DNA from: Ecdyonurus torrentis | Lineage: Eukaryota > Arthropoda > Insecta > Ephemeroptera > Heptageniidae | Length of the DNA: 64,000 nt | Direction: 5' to 3' | Assembly: GCA_949318235.1 (NCBI GenBank) | Contig: OX439131.1 | Span: forward strand, 14,740,434 to 14,804,433 | Shown: positions 1 through 12,516 of the stretch, piece by piece | Layout of the letters: each line of letters opens with the position of its first letter | Numbering within the stretch: position 1 is the first letter of the stretch | Notes under the pieces: model-generated | The model's database searches: none | Seen by the model: the letters and a program-made list of their open reading frames with translations, nothing else | Told to the model about the DNA's origin: nothing | Position numbers and translations under genes: made by a program

Positions 1-105
<105 letters not shown>

Positions 106-1296
106 CACTCTGATCTTTCCAAGCCAGAGGTTTCCAATTACTATAGGGTATACTTCAATCTCTATATTATTCCTTTATCTAACATATAAGAACCCATAGA
201 TATAGATAGAGAGTGAAAAAAAAAAAGAGGAAAGAGATGTCCTTTCTACAATTGATGAGCTCCCTTTATATATATATACACACATATACAACTTGTAGAT
301 TTAATACTATCACATCTTTTATATATAATTCTATAACCTAGTATGTTTATATAAAGCTTAATTTTCTGAATTCATATTTAGCTGTATGATATTCATTCAT
401 TTCTCATTATATTACTATTATACTTGAAATCACAGCAAGGCTTTTCTCATATTTACTTCTTTACCCCTGATATTATGTGCAACAGATAACGAGAAATATA
501 TTGCCTTTTACAAAGGAGAAAAGAAATTACTCAAAGCTCACTGATTTAATCTTTTTAAGTCAAAAGAGAGGGAAAAGAGAGAAAAAAAAAAACATTTCTC
601 CCATATTTTACGAGGCATCTCACGCATATTATAACTTTCTTAGCCTACGGGTATTTTAATTTTTATTGACCATGCGTGCACAATATTTAACGAGTTAAAG
701 GTAAGCATGCGTGTAATATATGTTACACGAAAGAATAAAAAAAAATATTTATAAAAAAGAATGCATACTGATATTTGTATAATGTTTTACATAAAACTAG
801 ATACATTTAATCAATTTTATGCAACACAATTTTGTTTTTCTTGTCGTATTTTATTTGCTGTTGCAGTCTTTTGATGTGAAAATATCTCTACATTGATATA
901 TTTATTTTTTACACATGGAAAACTGAATGAAAAGTTTTGAATACCTTCCGTTCTACTTTTTCTCTAAAGTGAATGTTGCATTTTATTAATCAATTGCAAA
1001 TAGAAATATATATGCTTGATGCTATTTTATTGACTGCATCCTTTGCTAAAAGTAAATTATTTACACAAAGTTATTAAAAAAAAAGAAGCTTTTTACTCAA
1101 AGGTTAAAGTTGATATTATTTTTAATTGCTTCTAGAAGTTGTACATTTACTATTTTATTACATTTTTTTTTAATTAAATTAAACGTGTTTTTTTTTCTTC
1201 ATTCAAAGGGGAAAATAAACTGAAACTTACTGGCAGAGTATTTCTATTTCATGATGTACTACAGTTGCTACGTTTTACATTTAAATGTTTCATCTT

Positions 1297-1303
<7 letters not shown>

Positions 1304-1372
<69 letters not shown>
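1304..1372. repeat. (CT)n microsatellite
   Basis: Perfect CT run of about 69 bp. The minus-strand open frame across it (Glu-Arg repeats) is a repeat translation, not a gene. Confidence 0.97.
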
Positions 1373-1375
<3 letters not shown>

Positions 1376-1749
1376 CCATCTCTTCCTTATTTTTTTTACC
1401 TCTACATAGAATAAGTTAACAAAAAAAAATAGAGCACTGTATAAAAATTGTAAGATAATTGTGATGTGTTTTTTTCTCACAACGTTCTTTTAGAAATTTT
1501 ATTGAAAATATTCTTTTATTAATTATTGTAAATATTTTCTGTTTAGAATTATAAATCTAATTATGTCTACTTGTGAAAATATTTTACATTGAACTATTTT
1601 GAAACAATGGCAGTTACCAATTTTATGATATAAACCTCTGACAAAAAGAATAAAGAATATAGAATAAAGTTGAGTTAAAAATTCAAATTAGTTCTTTATT
1701 CTAAAACAAAGCAAGTCCACAAATACTGCATGGGTAGTTTTGTACCTTT

Positions 1750-1779
1750 TGTAGCTTCACAATAAAAATTATTATCTAT
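1750..1779. repeat. short dispersed repeat, copy 1
   Basis: This segment matches 15150-15179 at 26 of the first 29 bases. The shared core is a perfect run, CAATAAAAATTATTATCTA. It lies in otherwise unrelated DNA, so it may be the surviving tail of a degraded transposable element. The second copy is followed about 40 bp later by a 36-bp poly-A tract. Confidence 0.45.
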
Positions 1780-2691
1780 CAAAAAGATTATGGAAAGCAA
1801 TATAGCAATGTTGATATATGAAATTAAATTATTCTCATTGTATTAATTTGAATCCATATAATTAATTTGTAATAATTGAAATATGTATTATTATTTTATA
1901 CTGAACATAAAACCATTAAGGATATTGGTATGATATTTCTCTTTATATATATCTTTCCTCTATACAATACATAATAATATTAATCCATCTATTATAATTA
2001 CGTAAATTAAATTAGAGTAGAAAAGCATGCAGTGGGTCGGGCGGTGATATTTATTATACGTATATATTGATGTAATGCAAGTCAAGTTACCGAGGGCGTG
2101 ACCCGACTAATGTGTTTGCAGAAGCAAGTAGTAAGCAGCAAAGAGAGATATTATGTATGTGAGTAATGAGACGAGAAGTCCAGGGAACAACTTAGCATTT
2201 TATTGAAAATTTACTTGTAACTTGTTGGTAATATTTTAGAAATACATATAAATATGTAATTATACTATTTTTTCTGTTACAAAACTACAGATTCAAGTTA
2301 AAATGTTCATTGCATAATAAAACCCCTTGGTATTAGTGTAAAAGTTTCTAGATTTGAAGAGAAATGAAAAAGCAAAAACTACATTTATTTATTTTTTATA
2401 TATATTTTTTATTAATTAACAAAAGAAATTCAAATTGATAGTATACAAATAATGTATAAAGTAGTAATATAATGGAAAATTAATAAATATTGTATCATAA
2501 ATATTGTATGTATTAAGAAAATTGAGCTTAAGTACAATGTTATAGACTTATATGTTATAAAAAAATGTGATGTAATATGTAAATAAAAAATATTTTAACA
2601 AATTAAGTAAGTATTTTACATAAAAATATAGTAATGTTTTAAATATTCTTTACAGTTTTATGAATGTAGAAAATACCTACCAGAAAAGAGC

Positions 2692-2696
<5 letters not shown>

Positions 2697-2729
<33 letters not shown>
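2697..2729. repeat. poly-A tract
   Basis: A 33-bp A run, followed about 40 bp later by an (AAT)n stretch. Poly-A tracts of this length may be relics of retroposition or simple slippage products. No adjacent retroelement body is recognisable. Confidence 0.9.
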
Positions 2730-2731
<2 letters not shown>

Positions 2732-4038
2732 AGGTACTACATACCTAAAAAAAAAATAATAATAATAATAATAATAAAGATACGGTTTTGAATGATAAGG
2801 TTGAAGTTTTTTTTTTTAAATACATGGCAAATATATATATTTTAATTAAACGAAATTTCAATGCAGGACAGTAATATTAGTTTTATGCTATATTAAAGTG
2901 ATCAATTCATATTAATACTTTTTATAATCACTCATTGTGCCTAACAAAGAAAAAAAAATCAAAATTTTATACCAGAAAAATAAGTACAACTAAACCCTGT
3001 TTTTCAAGCTGAAAATAACCTTCCATTCCATACTGTATGATATACGCATGCAGTACAATATTACACCCTGTGCTTTTTGAGACATATCATAGATGTATCA
3101 TTATAGTACATTTCAAACTATAAACTGTAGTGTTACTTTGCATTTAATTTACTTTGAAATTTACAAAGAGATAATTATTATATCAATTACATTTAAATTT
3201 ACAAGAAACTTATACTTTGGAACAAGAGTATAAGATTGAAATCTTAAAGTTTTAGTACCCAGATGTTGACCCCTTAAGATATAAACTTAACTTTGTTCTT
3301 GCGTAATTTTCTTATAACAATCAAATAAAATTATTGTACAGTACATAATACATTGAAGTATAAAATTGTATGAGTCTGCTTGCATGGTTCTGACCCCTAG
3401 CGAACTTTACTTGAACCTTATATTTGCGCAACAAGTTGGTTTCAAAATTTTTAACACTCAATCAATGCTAATTTAAATATCATATATTAAAAAAAAATGT
3501 TAGTAGATGTTATAATTTTATATTATGTTACATCCATGTTGTTTTTTTTTAAAGAAATTAATATTCCTTTTTTTTTATTAAGAGGTGTTCAAAATAGAGT
3601 TCAAAATAAAAGTTAATATTTTTTCTTTATAATTTATATATATATAGTTCAAATATTTAAAATGAAATATGTTAAAGAATATTTTAAAATTTCTTTGTAG
3701 CTTTTTTATTTTTTATTGTTTTTTTTTTTATTATTATTATTATTTTACATAAAAGTGTACACGCACCTAGGTAACAAAAATAAAATTCATGGTCTTCACA
3801 CAACATAACAAACCATTTCAGTTTTTTTATTGATGATGGGAATATATTTTATTGTCTTCATAAATTAGATAAAAATCTAGGTAAATCACTAATAAAACTT
3901 TGCTACTTCTTTTTATTTTTTTAATTTTCAAAAAGTTATACTAAAAGACGTAATAATAATAATAAAAAAAACTGAGCATCGATATTATGCAAGAATGTGT
4001 CTCTCGAGGCATAAGCTACGGTTTTTACACCATTTTCA

Positions 4039-4046
4039 TGACGTCA
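4039..4046. promoter_or_regulatory. CRE palindrome TGACGTCA
   Basis: A perfect eight-base CREB/ATF binding palindrome inside a G+C-richer patch. The flanking bases (TTCATGACGTCATA followed by TCTCAAT) closely resemble those around the CRE at 39117, suggesting a shared element and not only a chance word. A regulatory role is inferred. Confidence 0.45.
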
Positions 4047-5468
4047 TATTCTCAATATCATAAAACAGCTCATACAATTTTATAATACATGATTCTTTTC
4101 TCTCTCTCGCGCGTTGCTTCAAGCACTTTTGCAGCTCTAGTTACACTAGATAAAATCTTATAAATTTAAAAGAAACAAAAAAATAGTATAGTCTCTGAGT
4201 TTGTATCTCAATGGTGCTCTTTGTTTCAGACATTAGTATAGAACTGATTGCAAATTCTCATGTGTTTCATACATTTAATTTGAGACTATTCTTATTACTT
4301 ATATAACAAAAAAATAGTCTACAGTATTATCGTTTTAAAGAAAGATAGTCAACATAAAAGTGGCCCTTTTTTTTCTTCTTTCTTTATTTAATTTTAGTAC
4401 AAAGAAAAAATAATTGAACATTTTATTTTAATACAATAATAAGTTCACATATATATTTTATAACCTAACGAGATTTTTAAAAACTAATTTTATTGCTTAT
4501 TTGATTTTATCAGTGATGCTTTATATTACGCGAGGAGTTGTAAATGGAAAAACATCGAAATGCTTTTTATTATTTCATTGCTCTTAGCATTTCATTTATT
4601 TGCATTCGTCTTCTTCTTCTTTTTTATTTTTTTATTTTAATGTTAAAGTTGCTATAGTTCGAATATATAGAAACGTAAGAAAATATGGTACAAAAATCTA
4701 AGTAGCAAGGAAAACATCTTATTTTGATGATTTTGTGATACATAAAATCTAAATATATCTTCAACTGTTTAAGATTTTTTAAAATCTAGATTAAAGAGTA
4801 TGACAAATTTAGGTGAGCTTCATACGAAATAAAATCTCTGCTAAATAGTTGTTACCGGTGGTAACGTGTTAACGTGTAACCAATAAATAGCTCGCAAAGG
4901 CGACCCCTAATTTCCTATCCTTTGGCATTGTGAGATTATCCTTTAGGGTGTGTGCGCATGACGCCATTCTGAGTACTTTTCGATGCTCTTCTTGAGAAAT
5001 GAATAACATTGCTCAGCATAGAACAAACGTAGTTTTTGGCTATTTTCTTTGGAAAATTAGCTATTTTTTTTTTGTTATTATTATTTTGCTCGCATACTTA
5101 AAGAACTAATTCAACCTGTTAATAGCATCAATGCTCTCAATATTTTTAAATTGGCAAAATGAGTCCTTTTCCCATACTGGGGCTCATGCTATTTAGAGCT
5201 CACTTATGGCGTCAACTTTAACATGAATGGAAGCTCCCTTTAGGCAATTACTATGCTGCAGTTAGAACCAAGAAAGTTAAATGATGCACATAATACTATA
5301 GGCACACTTTTACTTGTTTCAAGATTTTAGTCTATTACTAAAGATTACTATTAGATTTAGTCTATTATTTATTTAGACTAAAATTATTTAATTAACTATT
5401 AAATAATATTATTACATATATGCTCTTTGTAAAATAAATATTAGAAAATTTGTAATAATAAGAAATAA

Positions 5469-5762
5469 CACCCTAAAAATTGGTGCATTAATTTAGTTAC
5501 GAATACTAACTTATTTAAGATATTATACACTTTTAAGTTATTATGAGTAGCTAACATAATGCATTTTAGCAAGTTATAAAAAAATAGCTAATTTAACTTT
5601 TTAAACGTTTTTAAAAGTTTTTTAAAGCTATTTTAAGTTAAATTAGCTATTGTTAATAATTTGTTAAAATAAATTATTTTAGCTACTCGTAATAGCTTAA
5701 AAGTGTATATCTTTAAATAAGTTTGTATGCGTAACTAAAGTAATGCACTAATTTTTAGAGTG
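5469..5762. mobile_element. foldback MITE-like element (CACYCTAAAAATT ends)
   Basis: A 294-bp segment that is close to self-complementary along its whole length. The left end reads CACCCTAAAAATTGGTGCAT and the right end, on the other strand, CACTCTAAAAATTAGTGCAT. The similarity continues inward through TTAGTTACG, ACTTATTTAA, ACACTTTTAAG and GAGTAGCTAA on both arms, with a short AT-rich centre. This is the organisation of a non-autonomous foldback DNA transposon. No transposase frame is present and no convincing target-site duplication is visible (AA on both sides is the most that can be seen). It is most likely an old copy mobilised in trans. Confidence 0.8.
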
Positions 5763-6651
5763 AACTTACTATAATTTAAAAAAAAAAATAATAATTGGAC
5801 ATTTTAATTTATTACGTTGTCTGTTTCATTGTATTTATAATTTAAAATTTCTATCTAAGTACGGGATTTATACTAACAATAAGTCAATGTTGATTTTTAA
5901 TGTGCAAAGTACTCTACTCAACTAAAGTATTATTTTATAAAAGATAATTCGATTAAAAATAAACACTAGTTTACCAACTGACGTAAGCATAGTTTTTCCT
6001 ATATCCATAATATTGAATAGAGTTAAAAGTGAATATATTAATTAAATGCAATATTATTTGAATCAATTTGAATATTATTACATAATAGTTGAATAAAATA
6101 ATGTGCACGTTACGTATATATATATATATATATTTGATATTACTTTTCAATATAACACAAATAAAAAATAAAAAAAACTTTTCCATCTTTTTATTAAAAA
6201 AAATATATAGAAAACTCTATTATATTTCTTTCTATACAATTTTTATTAAAATTATTGAGAAATATCAAGAATACAATTATATAAGTAAGCATGAGTTTTA
6301 TATGTATATTTTAAAATCTTTTTGCAAGTAGTTGGAAATAAAAACTAAAAGAAAAGTTTATAACGTATACTTTATACTATATAAAATATGGTATTTAACA
6401 TTAAGAAATAAAGTTATAGAATTTTTTTTGTATATATTTTTACTTTAAAGAGTAGTGCAATATAACAGCGCCTACGAGGATTCTTCTGTATGTTTTTTTT
6501 TCTTGCCTTAAGAAAAGAAGAAAAATTGTAAAGTGGATTGCAGCCAAAGCTTTGTTATATAAAAAAACAAGAAGAGAGAAACATAGAGAATAACGAAGAT
6601 TTTTTTCTTCATCTTCTTCTCTATATTTTGCTTGTTATTGAAGTAAAAGAT

Positions 6652-6669
6652 GCGTTTCCATAGAAACGC
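6652..6669. promoter_or_regulatory. RFX-type X-box palindrome
   Basis: The sequence GCGTTTCCATAGAAACGC is an 18-bp near-perfect inverted repeat. Its core GTTTCCATAGAAAC fits the RFX X-box consensus (RYYNCC, AT spacer, RRNRAC), which in animals marks promoters of cilium and neuronal genes. It lies in a G+C-richer patch (about 6460-6780) without an adjacent gene start. The binding-site identity is inferred from the motif alone. Confidence 0.5.
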
Positions 6670-8603
6670 TCCAACAAGAAGAATAAGGAAGAAGAAATAA
6701 ATAAATTAAGCGAGAATTCAAGTAGGAAAACTAGCCACCGACCAACTTCTTGGCAAAGTAAAGCACTGTTGGTTACAATTTTTCAACTTAATGTTACAAT
6801 ATTAAAATATAAAACATATGCATTATATAGTTTAAAATTGTATATAATTTTACGTTATATGCAGCATGAAGTTTTTTTTTTTTTTTTTTTTTAAGTTTAA
6901 CGATTTACAAATATAATAGTATAGAGAACAAAGATTCTATACAAAAAACTATTCTGTTGTTTCTTATATTAAAAATATGTTAAATTTTAAACATTATGTA
7001 TTGTTTGAAAGTAACATGAACAAGATTTTTTTTTAATATATAAAAATGTTAGGATGACATGAATATAAATGTAACTATCACAGTACTAATTTTGCAAATA
7101 ATATTCACGAATAAAACTACTAAATAGTCAATAACTTTGATTTTGTGTGTAGTATAGTAAAGTCCTTGTGGATGTGTAATTATTAATTATTGGAAAATAC
7201 AATATATCAATATATACACTTGATTAAAATTAAATTTGTACTGTACAAAAATTCCTTTGCATTTCTCGTAATACTAACATTTTAATAATGTTTAATGTTT
7301 ATAACGTTATATTTCTTTATGGGCCTTTATGCCCCCCCCCTCCTCCTGAAAAAATGGCAAGCCCATTTAAAAAGCATTAGTATATCGTCATTTTATCGTG
7401 TTCCGAATGATAGAGGTAACTCAATGTTCCGAATACAAACGAACAAGGCTTACGAACACGTCTATAAAAATAAAAAAATGGCGCAATTTTTAAAATTATA
7501 AAAGTTTAAATCTAAATCACCTATACGTAAAAATATTCATAGTTTTTATTTGTTATTATTATTATTTTAGTAGCAAACTTTGATTACTATATAAGCATAA
7601 ATAACCTAAAATAGAAACAGTTAAGTAAGCAAGAAAAAGAAATATTTGATATGAAAACTTGAGTCTTTGTGATGAGAACAAAATGCATAATTTATAATGT
7701 ATTGATTAAACGTCACGACAGTGAGGGATTAATAAAACGATGTATTATAATCCTGAGTATGTACGGAAACATTATATACATTGTATAGACAAAGGACGTG
7801 GCTATGTAACAACATCGAACAAGGGGTGAATAATTATTATGTACGATATATATACAATGATATTATAATGAAAGAATAAATATATATATCTAACAATTTT
7901 TTTATTATTAGATTTTTATGTTTAAATAATTTATACAATTAATTGTAATTTATGTGATTTTTTATTTTTCAAAACAATGCACGATATATTTATAATTTTT
8001 TTCCTGTGTGCTTGTGTGTCATATATTATTCATCTAATAATAATAAAAAAAAATGTTATTATAAGTTTTGAATTATATGGCTATAATATACATTTATGTA
8101 TTTGTAATATTTTTTAAACTTACACACAATTTTAATTGTATAAAATAGCTTGACCATTATTGTTTGTATTTATTTAGTATTTTTGTAAGAAAATATATTT
8201 TTTTTATTCTGTGTGTTATATAATATGTAATATGAGAATTATAATTTGTATTATTAAAGTGATTACTTTGGTAAATTTAAAATTAATCATGTGACGCAAA
8301 TGCTGGTATATCATTAATCATTTTGGCAATACATATGAATATTATTAAAATTTAACTGCGGGGTCATAATGCTAATTGATAGCATTGTTTATTATTAATA
8401 ATAACATATTATTTAGATGAATCGATTTTTTTTTAAAAAGGTCAGTAGTATGATTCAATAACAATATCTCAATGTCTAACAGTATTTAATTGAAAAACTA
8501 ATTTCAAGTATGGGGAAATTTTTATTTTAGAGTGGAATTTCCATGAAATAATTGTGACAATGTAATTCAATATAAGTTTATATTTTTATGGTTTAAATTT
8601 TAC

Positions 8604-8611
8604 GGGCGTGG
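8604..8611 (+). promoter_or_regulatory. KLF/SP-like GGGCGTGG box
   Basis: GGGCGTGG is the classical KLF/SP CACCC-type box. It sits at the head of a small G+C- and CpG-rich patch (8600-8690, including GTGCACGCGTG) that runs into a (CT)n tract. The isolated motif is weak evidence for function. Confidence 0.25.
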
Positions 8612-9350
8612 ATAGCTTTGTTGGAATTGCGGACAAACGAGTGAGTTAGCGTGCACGCGTGAGAAGAACTACGCGATATGTAAAACGCTTCTCTTCTCTC
8701 TCTCTCTCTCTCTCTTCAATGCGACACGGACATTACATATTATACCTAAGCTATTGTCGATAAACATAGAATAAAAACTCTCTTTCAAATTGTGCAATTG
8801 ACATATATATTGACGTATATTATAATTACAACACTTAATATTAATAATACCATAATAATATATGTGAAAGTTAAACATAATAAGACCTTCAGTTATGTAC
8901 TATGTAGTAATTTATAAATAAAGCAACTTAGATTTAATTCTTGTTATTTAAATATTTTGTAATATTTATACATTACGTAAAATTCGTTTAAATTAAAGTA
9001 ATAATGAATTAAATCAATTTCAAAATAACATTATTATTTGATTTGAATGTTTGTATTCCAAAATGGTTTAAGTAAACAAAGTTTGAAAAGCGTAGGCGTG
9101 AGCTTCGCTAATGATTAACCAAGTGTGACAATTTTGGTCCGACAGGTTGCCTACTTTACACTCTACTTGTAACGCATCGTGACGCACGTATATTGCAATC
9201 GTTATTAATTAAAAATTAATTCAAAATATTTATTTAAGCTTAATGAATAACAATTTTATATTTTAACTTTCTTTTTCGAGATTTCAAACATAATGAAATA
9301 TTTATATCATGCATATATTGTACACACATGCACGCTTAAGTCACGTGTTT

Positions 9351-9354
<4 letters not shown>

Positions 9355-9420
<66 letters not shown>
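9355..9420. repeat. (TA)33 microsatellite inside intron
   Basis: A perfect 66-bp TA run that begins ten bases downstream of the minus-strand 5' splice site at 9431. The open frames extending across it on both strands (Tyr-Ile repeats) are artefacts of the repeat. Confidence 0.97.
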
Positions 9421-9426
<6 letters not shown>

Positions 9427-9431
9427 CTTAC

Positions 9432-9757
9432 TTGAATATCCTGTATGTACAGTATTAGTTATAGAACTATATACTGCTGGAGTAGGACTAGCTCTTTGTT
9501 TTCTTCCTGATGCGGCACTCAATAAATTAGACGCTGCAACTGCTTCTCTTTCTTCTTCTGAAGTACTATACTGACGATCTCGCCATTCACGACTTCGCTG
9601 TCGACGCAATCTTCCAGTAGTACCCGTGCCTGTGTTGGTGCCACCACCAGGAATACTGGTAACCACCGCGGTGCTGGCAGTAGAGTTGCTACCGAGTAAC
9701 CCCGCGCTACCCCCGCTACTACTGCGGCCTCTTCTACCGCCATCCATAGCGCCTGCG
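9432..9757 (-). CDS. Coding exon 2, N-terminal region of unrecognised Ser/Gly/Arg-rich protein
   Basis: This 326-nt minus-strand exon is about half G+C in DNA that is otherwise strongly AT-rich. It is open throughout in one frame and ends at an exact consensus donor (TCAA|GTAAGTAT, intron starting at 9431). Joined to the upstream exon it supplies residues 19-127, then breaks after the first base of a codon (phase 1). The residues read, in order, a basic GGRRGR patch (about 25-30), a Ser/Gly/Thr-rich low-complexity segment (31-67), a strongly basic segment RLRRQRSREWRDR (68-80) that could act as a nuclear or membrane-binding patch, an acidic STSEEERE cluster (83-90) resembling casein kinase 2 sites, and a GRKQR basic patch (103-107). 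No signal peptide, membrane helix or known domain is visible. Such a disordered N-terminus occurs on many large signalling, cytoskeletal and chromatin proteins, so I do not assign a family. An internal ATG at 9747 with G at -3 and +4 could be an alternative start. Coding status is well supported; product unknown. Confidence 0.82.
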
Positions 9758-9798
9758 CTACGTGGGTTTCTCTCTCACACGCTTTTTATATATATCTT

Positions 9799-9830
<32 letters not shown>

Positions 9831-9892
9831 TTTTTTATTTGAGACTAATACTTGTATGATATAAACTCAACTATGTTGTAGCTTACGCTCAC
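9758..9892 (-). other. 135-bp intron between the two coding exons
   Basis: Inferred from a GTGAGCGTAAGC donor at 9892 and a TAG acceptor ending at 9758. With these sites the frame continues through Arg-Ala-Gly-Ala-Met into the downstream exon. The alternative AG five bases further on (ending 9753) would shift the frame and meet a stop. The interior is mostly TA repeats. The stretch just upstream of the acceptor is purine-rich and not pyrimidine-rich, which is the weak point of this model. Reading straight through the donor meets TGA almost at once. Confidence 0.55.
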
Positions 9893-9958
9893 CGCGGCGC
9901 TGACATCGTTGTGTTACTATCATCTTTTTCTTTACGTAGATTACTCATATGTTGATAC
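9893..9958 (-). CDS. Coding exon 1 with translation start, same unrecognised protein
   Basis: This minus-strand exon is bounded upstream by a strong 3' splice site: a long T/C-rich tract ending CAACAG at 9959. Downstream it ends at a CCGCG|GTGAGC donor. It therefore has ten bases of 5' UTR (9949-9958), then ATG at 9948 and 18 codons plus two bases, ending at 9893 (phase 2). The peptide starts MSNLRKEKDDSNTTMSAP. The first ATG has a poor context (C at -3). The second, codon 15, has A at -3 and may be the main start. The presence of an acceptor before the ATG means at least one non-coding 5' exon lies at higher coordinates; I could not locate it. Codon content and both splice sites support a real exon, but the exon is short. 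Confidence 0.6.
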
Positions 9959-12485
9959 CTGTTGAACAAAAGAAGACAAAAAAAGTCCAATATTAGTCTA
10001 GTTTTTATTAAAAATTTATTTTTCAAATAATGGAGTTTTCTGTTATTCCAGTTTGATACATTAAATAATTGCCATGGTTCTTGATTATACAGAAATTTGC
10101 TGTATAATACGTGTTATTATACTTATTATTATTTTATTTTTAATTTCAGATTTTGAAATTATGAAGCAATTAAAGTAGTGATCGTTTCGTAATCAAAGTA
10201 AACTTAAAAACAATACTCCAAAAGTAATTCTTTAAAAATATATTCTAATACCCAGAAGAAGAATATTCCGACGTGTAAAATATTGCAATCATTATTTTAA
10301 TTCATTTTTGTACTTTAGTGATCATTATATTGAAAAAAAAAATTTAATTGTTCATGAATAACTTTAAAATATTAATACCAAATTTATTTCAATAAGAGAG
10401 AAAAAAAAAAAAAAAAAAAAAAAAAGGGGAGTAGAGTATTAACGAGGTTCAACTTTATTTTTTTCAATTGACAAAATGAAACAAATACACAAAAATAACA
10501 TAAAATTTTATATTTAAAAATACGACCATTCAAATGTTATTGGTTTTTGTGTATAAAAACAACAGAATGCTTTTTTATATTACTTTTTTTTTTTTTTTTT
10601 TTTTTTAGTAACACTACCACATCATTGTTTATAATAAACAACAATTACGATCAGAATTGAGATCAATTAAAAAATATATATTGTATATATATAAGCAAAT
10701 AAATAAAATACCCCATACTCGAATACATGAGGGAACTGTGTATTATATCGATGCTTTTCCGGGTATATGACCAGATTGCATTTCGTCTAATGTGTTTGCC
10801 AATGTCTTTCATATCTTCAGACTCTTGACTCAATTTTTTAGACTTGAGCCAAATTTCACTTTATACAATTTGGCAATTTTTCTATAACCACGAGCTGTTT
10901 CTAATTAAATTGAACATCATGAACAAAATAATAAATGACGTAAGCACTCAGGTATCAACAAGATTACAAACCTTGTAAAGCAGTATTTTAGTTAATTAGT
11001 TACAGGGAGTGAAAAAACATACAAGGGACATTAATTCGTTGTTGTAGGTAACTGCACCCAAGAAAGTCTTAGAATTGTAGTTCCTGTAAAAAATTAAAAT
11101 AATTTGTAACCTTTTTAAGAAAGAAAACCTAAATGTAATTCCGTCAAAATAAAGAAATACATGTTAGTAAAAGTGCCGTACAAGCATCGATATAACAAAG
11201 TAATGTTCCCGTGTGGTATAGAGAAGTAATAATACAATACAAAAATCAATTATATCTGTATCGATTGAATGAATGAACGACTGTTATAGGGGGGAGAAAA
11301 AAATGTGAAGTAACTAATGAAATATTTATACTGTTGAGCAATCTACTAATAATTAATATTATTTTACAATATTATATTTAATTTTATATACATAAACAGA
11401 ACAATAATAAAAAATCATTGCAAAAAACCACATGTTTGAATAATTTAATATCTAAAAATGTAAGTACTTAACGTTAAAGTTATTTTACATTTTAGTTAAA
11501 AAAATAAACAATTGATTTCTATGTGATACTACATGATGTTAAAAAAAATACATTTTATTATTAAGTAGTAATTATTTAACAATAATTGATGATGAAAATT
11601 TTAACTAATTTTACCATTTATTTTGTTAAAATTTGAAATAATTTTGTTATTTATATTTAGAGTGATTGCCAGTGGGTGTTCAATTAAAACTTATTTACGA
11701 ATAATTTTAATTGATATTAATGATATATTGAAAATTTAATTTAACCTTAAAGTGCCTTTTTTAATTGATAATAATGAACTTTTTAATTCGACCTTTCTTT
11801 TTTTTTACACGTCTCTTCTTAAACTTTTAATTTACAAATTTTAAGTATTTACTTCTTTTAATTAAATGTATTTTTTAGTTGTAATTTAAGCTCGTCCAAT
11901 GCAAAGAAGACCATCTGTATTTTGCTATAAAAGTCATTTTTAATCTAGAAAGCAAAAGAAAACAGTCTTTACTGAAAATGTTGATAGTTTGTTTTTGCAT
12001 CTGACTACTTGATAATACTTTCAGCATTAAAGATGTGAAACTAAATTAAACAATCGTAAGTAGCAAAATGATTTATGTAAGTCAGTGCACAAATTTCAAA
12101 ATTACGCGGTTGTGACTAAGATCAAAATTTTTGTAGTCGTTACCGAAAATCCTTGAAGAAGAGTATAACAATAAATACAAATAACACAGAAAATTTTCAA
12201 TCTACTATAAAAAAACGTAAAAATTAATAACACATCGAAGTGATAAATAAAATTGTATTATAGACACAATTCTCTTTTGAAAAGAAACTGCGATTGAGTT
12301 GAAGCCTTTTATGTTCACGAACAATATTTTTTCGATCGTGTATTGAAAATGTTGGTTGAATGCATGTATGCCTTTCTTAACGTTAGTGATTTCAAAAGAA
12401 ATATACTGGAAATAAAATTGTGTATCGTTTGATATTGAATATCGAGAAGTTCTTTTCACACATCTACGTCCACACGTTTGTAAAG

Positions 12486-12490
<5 letters not shown>

Positions 12491-12516
<26 letters not shown>
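12491..12516. repeat. (GA)n microsatellite
   Basis: A 26-bp GA run, short relative to others in the window. Confidence 0.9.

Larger units (their letters stand above)
5763..9354. other. AT-rich non-coding stretch, probable intron
   Basis: No convincing gene. The open frames here are isoleucine- and tyrosine-rich AT translations. The stretch contains an RFX-like X-box at 6652-6669, a short poly-C run near 7330, a GGGCGTGG (KLF/SP-like) word at 8604-8611 just before a short (CT)n tract at 8694-8714, and a G+C-richer patch at 9070-9190. That patch can be read on the minus strand as about 30 open codons in frame with the preceding coding exon, but splice support is weak. Best reading is intron of the minus-strand gene. 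Confidence 0.55.

Noticed and set aside
9519..9743. Second minus-strand frame of 74 codons over the same exon
   Set aside because: Wrong register: it does not connect with the upstream exon or the 9431 donor.
9626..9859. 77-codon plus-strand frame over the coding exon
   Set aside because: It is the antisense shadow of the minus-strand exon, which has splice sites and the better frame.
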